This document shows positions 1-6,743 of a stretch of 64,000 nt of DNA, piece after piece (position 1 is the first letter of the stretch; each line of letters opens with the position of its first letter). A program made the position numbers and the translations under genes. Under the pieces are notes generated by a model. That model saw only the letters and a list, made by a program, of their open reading frames with translations, made no database searches and was not told the origin of the DNA. The stretch is from Demequina iriomotensis (GTDB taxonomy: Bacteria > Actinomycetota > Actinomycetes > Actinomycetales > Demequinaceae), in contig NZ_BBME01000013.1 in the NCBI RefSeq assembly GCF_000971395.1, forward strand, positions 1-64,000. Reading direction: 5' to 3'.

Positions 1-283
1 ACCGATACCTACGCGTGATGTTTGAAGCGCCCGGGGCTTGATGGGGGCTCTCCGACAAACCCGGGGCGCTTCAAGTGGCCAGCATTCGCCGGGCGTGACA
101 TTCGGCTCGGACGATCGGGTCGCGCCGGTCGGCCCATCGAGAACCCATCAGATTCAATCGGGACCAACCGGCAATGACCGGGTACAGTCGGAATGAGGGA
201 GTCGACAATCTCCCGAATAATCCGAGGGAACCCGTGAGATTCCAAGACGACCGCAAATGACCGGGAATTGCCCGGTCCCTGCA
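1..283. other. Gene-poor flank left of the tRNA fragment
   Basis: No convincing coding sequence is visible; the short open frames here lack ribosome binding sites and recognisable motifs. An 11-bp inverted repeat (22-32 with 64-74, arm TTGAAGCGCCC) could fold into a hairpin but has no T-tract. The stretch ends where similarity to a tRNA-Pro 3' end begins without a tRNA 5' half, so this DNA is probably the end of an integrated element (inference). A 14-bp motif at 136-149 recurs at 8867-8880. Confidence 0.5.
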
Positions 284-316
284 GGGGGTCGCAGGTTCAA
301 ATCCTGTCAGCCCGAC
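284..316 (+). pseudogene. 3' fragment of tRNA-Pro (possible attachment-site remnant)
   Basis: The run has a tRNA variable-loop end, a T-arm (stem GCAGG, loop TTCAAAT, stem CCTGT with one G-T pair), a seven-base acceptor strand CAGCCCG and a discriminator A. This matches the 3' third of bacterial tRNA-Pro, whose acceptor 5' strand would be CGGGCTG. Neither that strand nor a D-arm occurs in the 280 bases upstream, so this is not a functional tRNA. Such isolated 3' ends are typical footprints of integrases that use tRNA genes. The copy lies immediately 5' of an IS481-type insertion, and a strong terminator that probably belonged to the original tRNA context now lies beyond it at 2314. Confidence 0.65.
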
Positions 317-317
317 G
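304..317. repeat. Left copy of 14-bp target-site duplication
   Basis: CTGTCAGCCCGACG occurs here and again at 2295-2308, directly abutting both ends of the IS481-like element. It is part of the tRNA-Pro 3' end, so the element duplicated the tail of that tRNA fragment on insertion. IS481-family target duplications are variable and can be this long. Confidence 0.8.
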
Positions 318-340
318 TGTGTGATGTGTCGGGACATCGT

Positions 341-449
341 TTACAGATGTCCCGGGGCATCGTTGACAGAGGCCCTCCCTTCGGGGAGGGCCTCTTGTTG
401 TTTCTTGGGGTGGTAGTCGCGGGTTTCGTCGAGTTCGTGTTCGGCGATG
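341..449 (-). pseudogene. C-terminal remnant of IS481 transposase
   Basis: On the minus strand one frame reads IAEHELDETRDYHPKKQ and ends at a TAA (341-343) just inside the left terminal repeat. The LDxTRDYxPK pattern resembles the tail of IS481-family transposases. It is cut off on its 5' side by the nested IS3-like element. The match is by eye and short, so the call is moderate. Confidence 0.5.
368..395. terminator. UUCG-capped hairpin inside the IS end
   Basis: A perfect 12-bp stem (368-379 with 384-395) closed by a TTCG loop, followed on the plus strand by TTGTTGTTTC. It lies within the IS481 left end. It could stop outside transcription from entering the element, or end transcripts running toward the island. 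Confidence 0.7.
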
Positions 450-510
450 ATTGTCGCGCGTCAGACTTAGTGGCAGGGTTGTTAGTTGAGTCCTGAACGG
501 AGAGTCAGTC

Positions 511-828
511 ATGGGAAGACCCCCGCAGATCCCCGCGGAGAAGAAGACCAGGATCGTCCTGGCAGTGCTGGCCGGTGAGTTGTCGATCGCCGATGCTGCA
601 CGCAAGGAGAAGGTCTCGGAGCAGTCGATCGGCCGGTGGAAGGCCGACTTCCTCGAGGCTGGCAAGAGCGCCCTCACGTCGGGCCGGTCGGGTCCGTCGA
701 CCCGCGAGGCGCAGCTCGAGGCCGAGGTCACGGAGCTGACGCAGGCCCTGGGTGAGGCGGCGGTCGAGATCCGGGTGTGGAAGAAGTCCGCGGAGGGCCG
801 CCTGGGCCCTTCGAGGACCTCGAGATGA
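511..828 (+). CDS. IS3-like transposase OrfA (HTH protein)
   Basis: A 105-residue protein with an N-terminal helix-turn-helix (about residues 10-50; it contains the pattern LSIADAARKEKVSEQSIGRW) followed by a predicted coiled-coil region (about residues 67-90). This is the usual DNA-binding subunit of an IS3-type transposase, recognising the terminal repeats. Its TGA (826-828) overlaps an ATG (825-827) that is in frame with OrfB. Downstream synthesis could therefore occur by stop-start coupling as well as by a -1 frameshift. No obvious A-rich slippery heptamer is seen in the overlap. Confidence 0.85.
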   Translation: MGRPPQIPAEKKTRIVLAVLAGELSIADAARKEKVSEQSIGRWKADFLEAGKSALTSGRSGPSTREAQLEAEVTELTQALGEAAVEIRVWKKSAEGRLGPSRTSR

Positions 829-1775
829 TCCGCGTGGAGGCGGGCATGTCGACCTCGAGGTTCTGCGAGAAGTTCGACATGCCCGAGAGGACCTGGCGGC
901 GCTGGCAGGCACGTGCGCGTGCCGGCGAGCAGGCGAAGGGTCCGTGGCCGCAGCCGGCGCGGACCGCGGTGCGTGAGCACGTCGTGGCGCACGCGACCGC
1001 GCATCCGGCGTGGGGGCACCGCAAGATCTGGGCACTGGTGCGCCACGACGGCGTGCGCACGTCCGAGGCGACGGTGCTGCGCACGCTGCGCGACGAAGGG
1101 CTCCTGCTTCCGGCCCACTACCAGCGGGAGCGCAAGCAGCTCGCGGCCCGGCGCAAGGCGGCGTTCGCGACCGAGCCGACGGGCCCGAACCAGGTGTGGC
1201 AGCTGGACTTCAGCGAGTTCGAGACCACCGCCGGCGGCACCTGGCGTATCGCCGCCTGCCGCGACTACTGGTCCAAGTTCGAGTTCGACGCCCATGTGTC
1301 ACCGACCGCGAACATGTACGACGCGATCGCCGCCGTCGAGAAGGCCCTCGCGGAGGCCGAGGCGATGCTGGGCCGGCCGCTGCGCGACCTGGCGGTCGTG
1401 GACCCCGAGACGGGCCCGTTGATCCCGGTGGTGACGATCGTGACGGACAACGGCGGGCCGTTCCGCTCGTTCACGTTCGAGGCGTTCATCGCCGCTCATC
1501 CCGAGCTGCGCCACGTCCGCACCCGGGTGCGCACGCCCGGCCAGAACGGCTCGCGTGAGCGCGGCTTCGGATCGATGAAGTACGAGTGGCTGTACCGCCA
1601 CGAGATCGACGACGCTCTGGACCTCGTCGCACAGATCGAGGCGTATCGCGCCGACTACAACCACGTCCGTCCTCACGAGGCGATCGCCTGGAACAGGCCC
1701 GCCGAGGTCCACCTGGGGCTGGCCGACCCGACCATCCCCACCTTTGAAACCGAAGAAATCCTGCCAACTACTTGA
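825..1775 (+). CDS. IS3-like transposase OrfB (DDE integrase catalytic subunit)
   Basis: 316 residues if started at the ATG overlapping the orfA stop; the frame stays open upstream to 777, so a frameshift fusion OrfAB is also possible. The retroviral-integrase (rve) fold is indicated by WQLDFSEF (Asp128), IVTDNGGPF (Asp208) and NGSRERG (Glu245). The last two acidic residues are about 36 residues apart, as in the DDE family. An HTH-like N-terminus and the C-terminal NHVRPHEA motif are typical of IS3 OrfB. No frameshift or stop interrupts the gene, so the nested element looks potentially active. Confidence 0.88.
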   Translation: MIRVEAGMSTSRFCEKFDMPERTWRRWQARARAGEQAKGPWPQPARTAVREHVVAHATAHPAWGHRKIWALVRHDGVRTSEATVLRTLRDEGLLLPAHYQRERKQLAARRKAAFATEPTGPNQVWQLDFSEFETTAGGTWRIAACRDYWSKFEFDAHVSPTANMYDAIAAVEKALAEAEAMLGRPLRDLAVVDPETGPLIPVVTIVTDNGGPFRSFTFEAFIAAHPELRHVRTRVRTPGQNGSRERGFGSMKYEWLYRHEIDDALDLVAQIEAYRADYNHVRPHEAIAWNRPAEVHLGLADPTIPTFETEEILPTT

Positions 1776-1784
1776 CGCGGGACA

Positions 1785-2221
1785 ATGTCGGACTGCCAGC
1801 AGCCGTTGGGCGCGGAGGCTTGGAAGCGCTGCCAGCTGGTGCGGGGGCGTTTGTGGGGTTCGGGGGTCACGCGGTCGGCGTCGCGCAGGATCCGGTAGAT
1901 CGTCGAGGCCGCCGGCGGGGTGACTCCTTGCCGGGTGAGGCGGTCGCGGATGGACTCCGCGCCGGCGTCCAGGCCCTCGGCCACGAGCTGATCGCGCAGT
2001 GCGACGACCTGGGCGCGTACCTCGTTGGACACCCGCCCGGCGGGGGTGTGGGCGGCGCGTGAGCGCGGCTCGAGGCCGTCCAGTCCGTCGGCTCTGTAGC
2101 GGGCCAGGAGGCGGTGGATCCATTGGCGGGTCACGCCGAAGCGACGGGCCGCCTCGGAGATGCTCAGGCCGCCTTCGACGACTGCCAGCACGATGACCCG
2201 GTTCTTATTCGCATCCGCCAT
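1785..2221 (-). pseudogene. IS481-family transposase, 5' part only
   Basis: From the start at 2221 the protein has two HTH-type segments: residues about 15-50 (SISEAARRFGVTRQWIHRLL) and an HTH_29-like part. It then runs into RFQASAPNGCWQSD, the start of the integrase core. Just after this Ser-Asp the reading continues into the end of the nested IS3-like element, so the DDE core is lost. Any product would be a DNA-binding fragment. The gene starts within 75 bp of the IS481 right end. Confidence 0.8.
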
Positions 2222-2294
2222 GGCCCATCGTGGAACTACCAGGGGTGTAAACGATGCCCCGACACAGGTGTAAACGATGGGCTGACATCAGACA

Positions 2295-2308
2295 CTGTCA
2301 GCCCGACG
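2295..2308. repeat. Right copy of 14-bp target-site duplication
   Basis: CTGTCAGCCCGACG directly follows the right end of the IS481-like element and repeats 304-317. The following TGACG leads into a strong terminator, giving the pre-insertion order tRNA-Pro 3' end, short spacer, terminator. Confidence 0.8.
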
Positions 2309-2313
2309 TGACG

Positions 2314-2356
2314 AAGGCCGTTCTTCCTGGTAAAAGCCGGGAAGGGCGGCCTTTTT
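2314..2356 (+). terminator. Rho-independent terminator, probably of the tRNA-Pro locus
   Basis: A 17-bp stem (2314-2330 with 2337-2353, three G-T pairs) closed by a six-base loop TAAAAG and followed by a run of T. It lies 6 bp beyond the restored tRNA 3' end once the IS is removed, so it plausibly ended the tRNA transcript. Nothing else upstream needs it. Confidence 0.75.
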
Positions 2357-2480
2357 GTTGCCTTCGAGGAGCTGATTTTCCTATCGTTTTGGGTACTTGC
2401 TTGACGGATGTTCACGAGACAACCGTGAAGACCGCCAGTGTGAGTTCGCCTCAGAAGCCGAGGTAGGGATGCGCTCCCCG

Positions 2481-3101
2481 CTAGGTGCCCGGGCGCGGCG
2501 CGGTGTCCGTGCCAGCGTTCGTCTTCTCGCGGTGTGACTGGTTGTTGCGCGTGGAGGTCCGCCGGCGCAGCACGACGCGGCGCAGGCAGAGGGCGAGCGC
2601 GGCGCCCGCCGCGGCGAGCGCGACGGCCACCGGGGAGGACGCGAGGGTGCCGATGGTGGTGCCGGCCGTCACCCAGACGATCGCCCACAGCAGCGCCCCC
2701 ACGCTCGAGCCAAGGAGGAACCGGGCGTACGTGAGGTCGGCGACGCCGGCGATGGCGGGCATGAGGGTGCGGATGCCGGGCATGAGTCGGCTGATGGCGA
2801 TGGCGCCGGTACCGTGGCGCTGGATCAGGCCGGTGCCGCGGTCCCAGTGGTGGGCGCCCATGCGCTGAACGATGCGGCTGGTGGCGAGCCGTGGCCCGAA
2901 GCGGCGTCCGATCACGTAGTTGACGTGGTCGCCGCAGCACGCGCCGATGGCGACGGCTGCGATCAGCAGTGCGGCGTGGGCGCCGCCGTGCGCGTGAATG
3001 GCCAGGGCGGATACGGCGAGCTCTCCGGGCACGAGGAAGCCGATGCCGAGCATCGATTCGGCGAAGGCTGCGAGCGTGCCGAGGAACACGTCGGGAGTCA
3101 C
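2481..3101 (-). CDS. DedA family membrane protein
   Basis: 206 residues starting at a GTG preceded by AGGAGAA. DedA/VTT-family proteins are polytopic inner-membrane proteins linked to lipid carrier recycling, membrane potential and stress tolerance; at least some flip undecaprenyl phosphate. Visible family marks are the N-terminal re-entrant region with a Pro-Gly-Glu (FLVPGELAVSALAI), the Gly-rich segment around GDHVNYVIGRRFG, and the signature SRLMPGIRTLMPAIAG (about residues 104-119). Two hydrophobic C-terminal segments and a basic tail follow. No partner gene indicates a specific substrate. Confidence 0.85.
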   Translation of the reverse strand: MTPDVFLGTLAAFAESMLGIGFLVPGELAVSALAIHAHGGAHAALLIAAVAIGACCGDHVNYVIGRRFGPRLATSRIVQRMGAHHWDRGTGLIQRHGTGAIAISRLMPGIRTLMPAIAGVADLTYARFLLGSSVGALLWAIVWVTAGTTIGTLASSPVAVALAAAGAALALCLRRVVLRRRTSTRNNQSHREKTNAGTDTAPRPGT

Positions 3102-3162
3102 GGCGAGTTCTCCTTGATGGGGTCAGCGACTACGGCGGCGCTGGACGGTCAAGCGCAGCCGC

Positions 3163-3705
3163 CTATGCGTGGGCGAGTAGTTCCAGCCCGACGACGGCGA
3201 GGCCGAGCGCGGCTTCGGCGCCGAGGACCACGATGCGTTGCCACCAGCCGAGCTGGACCTGGCGTGCGGCGAGGTAGCCGATCATGACGAGCGCGACGAT
3301 GAGTGCGATAGCGGATGCGACGAGCGCATTGGTGATGTCCCAGGCGCCTGCGGCGGAGACGCCGAGGAAGATGAACGGCAGCAGCAGCGAGGACAGCGCA
3401 CCGAAGCTGGACCGCACGGCGTGGCGGAGCTCGGTGGTGTCGACGAGGCGCTCGTGGGCGAGCAGGTGGGAGATGAGGTCCGCGGTGAACACGGCGAGCA
3501 GGGTCCCGAGCGCGGTGACGGCGAGGGTGGTGAGGGCCTCGGAGGGTTCGACGTGGCCGTGCGTGGACAGGGCGAGCACCACCGCGAGGCCTGAGAAGGT
3601 CAGGTAGATGCGTTCCTTGAGGCGATCGGCGCGGGCGTGTGGTTCGGTGAGGCCTTGCTCCTCGGCGTGGGCGCGGATCCGCTCGGCGCGCTTGGATTGC
3701 TTCAT
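3163..3705 (-). CDS. Integral membrane protein of unknown function
   Basis: 180 residues with a basic, charged N-terminus (about 30 residues) followed by about four hydrophobic segments: around residues 32-50, 58-78, 100-128 and 130-148, with another near the C-terminus. No catalytic motif is visible. It lies between DedA (about 60 bp downstream on the same strand) and the exporter (116 bp upstream, separated by a strong hairpin), so it could form a two-gene unit with DedA. I do not recognise the family. Confidence 0.65.
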   Translation of the reverse strand: MKQSKRAERIRAHAEEQGLTEPHARADRLKERIYLTFSGLAVVLALSTHGHVEPSEALTTLAVTALGTLLAVFTADLISHLLAHERLVDTTELRHAVRSSFGALSSLLLPFIFLGVSAAGAWDITNALVASAIALIVALVMIGYLAARQVQLGWWQRIVVLGAEAALGLAVVGLELLAHA

Positions 3706-3739
3706 CGGGACGGGCTCCTTGGGAGGGGTGGGGGGTGTG

Positions 3740-3778
3740 GCCGAGGCCGCCGACGTGGGTGACGTCGGCGGCCTCGGC
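3740..3778 (-). terminator. Strong hairpin terminator after the MFS exporter gene
   Basis: A perfect 17-bp GC-rich stem (3740-3756 with 3762-3778) with a five-base loop GGGTG, 43 bp past the exporter stop. There is no T-tract, as is common for actinobacterial intrinsic terminators. Confidence 0.75.
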
Positions 3779-3821
3779 GTGGGGTGGCACGCTTGGGGGT
3801 GCGAGAGGCGGCGTGCCTGGG

Positions 3822-5504
3822 TCAGCGACGGTCCCCGAAGAGTTCGCCGCGAACAGCGGTGTCAGCGGCCGGCTCGGTGGCGCCGAGCAGCTCGCCGTCG
3901 ATGATCCGCTCGAGTTCGGCCTCCGCATCGTCCACCGCGACCACCGGGACCGCCGGGGCGCCCTCGACGCTGGTTTCGAGGGTCTTCTCCTTGACGAACC
4001 AGAGGACAGCGACGGCGGCGAGCGCGACGGGCACCATCCACAGGAACAGCGGGATCATGGCCTCGTTGTAGGCGAGCATGATGGGCGTGCGGATCGCGTC
4101 GGGCAGGTCGGCGACGATCTCGGGGGTGAGGGAGCCGGTAGCGGCACCGCTGGCGGATGCGTCGATGCCGGCGAGGTTCGCGGTGAGCTGCTCGGTGAGG
4201 CGGCTGGCGAAGATCGAGCCCACAATCGCGGATCCGATGGTCGCGCCGACCTGCTTGAAGTAGTTGAACGACGCGGTCGCGGTGCCGACGATGGTGTTGG
4301 GGAACGAGTTCTGCACGATCAGCACGAGGATCTGCTGACCCAGCCCGAGGCCGACGCCGAAGATGCCGAGGAACATGCACATGAGCCATGTCGGGGTGCT
4401 GATGGTAAGCGTGCCCATGAGGATCAGTCCGAAGCCCATGATGATGGTGCCGACCAGGGGGAACATCTTGTAGCGCCCGGTCTTGGCGACGCGGTTGCCC
4501 GACAGCGTGGACGCGATGAGCAGGCCGCCCATCATAGGGATGAGGAGAAGGCCGGCGACGGTAGCGTTCACGCCCGAGACCATCTGAATGTAAGTGGGGA
4601 CGTAGCTGACGACGCCGAACATTGCCACGCCGATGAGCAGGCCCGCGATGGTCGACATCGTGAAGTTGCGGTCCTTGAACAGGGAAAGCGGTATGACGGG
4701 GTTGGTGGCCTTGGTTTCGACGTAGGCGAACAGTCCTGCGAGGACGAGCGCCGCGGCGCCGAGGCCGAGGATCTGAGGCGAGGCCCAGTCGTAGCGGCTG
4801 CCGCCCCACGTGCACACGAGGACCACGGCCGATGTCGCGGCCGCCACGAGGGTCATGCCGAGGTAGTCGATCTTGGCCGGGCCGGTGCGCTCACGCTTGG
4901 GGAGCTTGAGGAAGAACACGGCCGCGATGATCGCGAGGACGCCGAGGGGGATGTTGATCCAGAACGACCAGCGCCAACCCGGACCCTCGGTGAACCAGCC
5001 GCCCAGCAGCGGGCCCGCGACGGAGGACACCGCGAAGACGGCACCCATGATGCCCATGTACTTGCCGCGTTCGCGCGCGGGCACCACATCCGCGATCGCC
5101 GCTTGCGACAAGATCATGAGGCCGCCGCCGCCGATGCCCTGGAGCACGCGGGCGACGATCAGTACGCCGATGGAGTTGGCGAGGCCACCGACGATCGAGC
5201 CGGCGACGAACAGCACGATGGCGGAGATGAGCACAGGCTTGCGGCCCAGTAGGTCGGGGATGCGCCCATAGACGGGCATCATGATGGTCGAGGCCAAGAT
5301 GTAGCCCGTGACCACCCAGGTCATGGACTCCACGCCGCCGAGCTCGCCGACGATGGTCGGCAGGGCAGTGGCGAGGATGGTCTGGCTCAGCGACGCCATG
5401 AGCATCGCGGTCATGAGGCCGACGAACAAGAGCACGATGTGCTTCGAGCCGCCGTCCTTCGCGTCGCGGACCGCCGGGCGGCGGGACGTGGTCGGGGAGG
5501 TCAT
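3822..5504 (-). CDS. DHA2-type MFS multidrug exporter (EmrB/QacA-like)
   Basis: 560 residues, the length expected for a 14-helix drug:H+ antiporter. MFS motif A is visible as GRIPDLLGRK (about residues 79-88) and the antiporter motif C as VAGPLLGGWF (about residues 160-170). An acidic cytoplasmic tail of about 60 residues follows the last helix (VVAVDDAEAELERIIDGE). The gene is divergent from a TetR regulator across a 185-bp gap holding two matching palindromes. This is the classic layout of an inducible efflux pump. The exported compound cannot be told from sequence. Confidence 0.92.
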   Translation of the reverse strand: MTSPTTSRRPAVRDAKDGGSKHIVLLFVGLMTAMLMASLSQTILATALPTIVGELGGVESMTWVVTGYILASTIMMPVYGRIPDLLGRKPVLISAIVLFVAGSIVGGLANSIGVLIVARVLQGIGGGGLMILSQAAIADVVPARERGKYMGIMGAVFAVSSVAGPLLGGWFTEGPGWRWSFWINIPLGVLAIIAAVFFLKLPKRERTGPAKIDYLGMTLVAAATSAVVLVCTWGGSRYDWASPQILGLGAAALVLAGLFAYVETKATNPVIPLSLFKDRNFTMSTIAGLLIGVAMFGVVSYVPTYIQMVSGVNATVAGLLLIPMMGGLLIASTLSGNRVAKTGRYKMFPLVGTIIMGFGLILMGTLTISTPTWLMCMFLGIFGVGLGLGQQILVLIVQNSFPNTIVGTATASFNYFKQVGATIGSAIVGSIFASRLTEQLTANLAGIDASASGAATGSLTPEIVADLPDAIRTPIMLAYNEAMIPLFLWMVPVALAAVAVLWFVKEKTLETSVEGAPAVPVVAVDDAEAELERIIDGELLGATEPAADTAVRGELFGDRR

Positions 5505-5611
5505 CGCATTTCCTTCGGTGCGCAGGGACGATGCGGCCGCGTGGGCGAACGCATCAAGGTGGGGGTTCGGCTCGCGCGGACGGTGTCACCGGGCGATGCC
5601 GGCCGATTTGT

Positions 5612-5631
5612 TAGATGCATCGCCGCATCTA
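5612..5631. promoter_or_regulatory. TetR operator 1
   Basis: A palindrome TAGATGC-N6-GCATCTA in the exporter/TetR divergent gap. Its core half-sites AGATGC-N6-GCATCT are identical in sequence and spacing to operator 2, centred 44 bp away. Confidence 0.75.
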
Positions 5632-5654
5632 CTGGCGACTGTACCTGCCCTCTT

Positions 5655-5676
5655 CAAGATGCGCAAGCGCATCTTG
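5655..5676. promoter_or_regulatory. TetR operator 2
   Basis: A perfect palindrome of 10-bp arms around two central bases (CAAGATGCGC-AA-GCGCATCTTG), ending 13 bp before the TetR start codon. It contains the same AGATGC-N6-GCATCT core as operator 1. Binding here would block the regulator's own translation start region, so autoregulation is likely. Confidence 0.8.
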
Positions 5677-5689
5677 CTAAGATGGCGCC

Positions 5690-6286
5690 ATGACGACGAC
5701 GCCGCAACGCAGACGGGGTGCCGCGCTCGAGGGGGCGCTGCTGGACGCGGCCTGGGACGAGCTCGCCGAGCGCGGATACGCGAACCTCACGCTCGACGCG
5801 GTTGCAGCGCGCGCGGAGACCAGCCGGCCCGTCATCGCGCGTCGCTGGGTCGACAAGCGCAGTCTGGTCCAGGCGGCTATCGCTCATGCCCTAAGTCAGA
5901 TCCGCGCCAACGCGCCCGACACGGGATCGCTGCGCGAAGACGTCATCACGCTCATGCGGGGCGTCAACGCCAACCATGCGCGGGTGCTCACAGCCCTCAG
6001 CGTGATGATCGGCGCGTACTACGACGCGGATGCCATCAGCATGGAAGAGGTGCGGGCGATGCTCGCAACTGGCGACCCAACCGTCCTCGACGTCGTCTTC
6101 GCGCGCGCCGCCGAGCGGGGCGAGGTCCCGAGCGCCGAAATCGACCCGCGCATCAAGGGCTTGCCGATCGTGCTGCTGCGCGAGGAGCTCATCCTGGGCA
6201 TGCGCGAGGTCCCTGATCCGGTGATCGTCGACATTGTCGACACCATTTTCATGCCGCTCGTGGTCCTGCACTCCGCGCGTAGCTAA
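5690..6286 (+). CDS. TetR/AcrR family transcriptional repressor
   Basis: 198 residues. The N-terminal TetR HTH lies at about residues 14-55 (ALLDAAWDELAERGYANLTL, then AARAETSRPVIARRW), followed by a helical ligand-binding region ending in VIVDIVDTIFMPLVVLHS. It is divergent from the DHA2 exporter and has two operator-like palindromes in front. The simplest reading is a local repressor released by a substrate of the pump. The effector is unknown. Confidence 0.9.
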   Translation: MTTTPQRRRGAALEGALLDAAWDELAERGYANLTLDAVAARAETSRPVIARRWVDKRSLVQAAIAHALSQIRANAPDTGSLREDVITLMRGVNANHARVLTALSVMIGAYYDADAISMEEVRAMLATGDPTVLDVVFARAAERGEVPSAEIDPRIKGLPIVLLREELILGMREVPDPVIVDIVDTIFMPLVVLHSARS

Positions 6287-6395
6287 ACGTCCCCAGAGAT
6301 CGCGGCGGCCGAGTTCGCGCGCAACGCGAAGGCCAACACCGTGCCCACCATCCGCCGCACACCGCTGCTCCCGTCCCGATCGCGAAAGGCTCCCC

Positions 6396-6743
6396 ATGAC
6401 GGCCACGCCGAAGTACAGTTCGACGTTCATCTTCGAGACAGGCGACCTCACGGACGAGTTCCACCGGATCGATGACGAGATTGCGGCCCGAGCGCGTCAG
6501 ATCCCAGGGTTCCTCGGTGAGGAGGCCTGGCACAACGAGCGCACCGGGCTGCACGCCGAGGTCTACTACTGGGCCGACATGGAAGCGTTGAAGCAACTCA
6601 TGGGCATGGACACCCACCGTCTGGCCAAGAGTCGCCACGCAGAGTGGCTGGGCGAGTACCGGGTCGTGATCGCCGAGGTGCAGACCGTGTACGGCAACCC
6701 GGTCCTCGGTCTCGAGCATCGCCCTGAAGCTGCGCGGTCATGA
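6396..6743 (+). CDS. ABM (antibiotic biosynthesis monooxygenase-like) domain protein
   Basis: 115 residues from an ATG with a GAAAGG-type ribosome site eight bases upstream; the longer frame from 6234 overlaps TetR and is not favoured. The dimeric alpha+beta-barrel pattern is visible as FIFETGDLTDEFHRIDDEI, PGFLGEEAWHNERTG, then EVYYWADMEALKQLMGMDTH. Family members are small dimeric proteins, some heme-degrading or cofactor-free oxygenases, many of unknown role. The stop overlaps the start of the downstream aldolase by four bases (ATGA), so the two are translationally coupled and probably act in one pathway. Confidence 0.75.
   Translation: MTATPKYSSTFIFETGDLTDEFHRIDDEIAARARQIPGFLGEEAWHNERTGLHAEVYYWADMEALKQLMGMDTHRLAKSRHAEWLGEYRVVIAEVQTVYGNPVLGLEHRPEAARS

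Larger units (their letters stand above)
452..1784 (+). mobile_element. IS3-like insertion sequence nested in the IS481 element
   Basis: The boundaries come from imperfect inverted ends. The left end reads TGTCGCGCGTCA and the right end, reverse-complemented, reads TGTCCCGCGTCA; both continue into GTGGCAGG or TTGGCAGG. The element holds two overlapping genes (511-828 and 825-1775) in the usual IS3 orfA/orfB layout. Its right junction cuts the IS481 transposase after codon 145 or so. No clear target duplication is visible, which fits insertion with a deletion of the middle of the host IS, or recombination between copies. Confidence 0.7.
318..2294 (-). mobile_element. IS481-family insertion sequence, disrupted by a nested IS
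   Basis: The ends are imperfect inverted repeats. The left end begins TGTGTGATG and the right end, read on the minus strand, begins TGTCTGATG; both continue into the block ATCGTTTACA and then GGGGCATCGTT(G/T)ACA. A 14-bp direct repeat flanks the element exactly. The transposase is on the minus strand: its N-terminal half is preserved at 1785-2221 and a short C-terminal remnant at 341-449. The central catalytic part is missing where another IS sits (about 452-1784). The element cannot move on its own. Confidence 0.8.

Noticed and set aside
304..2308. The 14-bp direct repeats read as attL/attR of an integrated element
   Set aside because: They abut IS481-type inverted repeats exactly and no integrase lies between them. 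Target-site duplication explains them better; only the tRNA-Pro 3' fragment itself is kept as a possible attachment remnant.
3735..5252. A 505-codon plus-strand frame over the MFS exporter
   Set aside because: The opposite strand has exporter motifs, 14 hydrophobic segments and a regulator; this frame reads as acidic low-complexity sequence.
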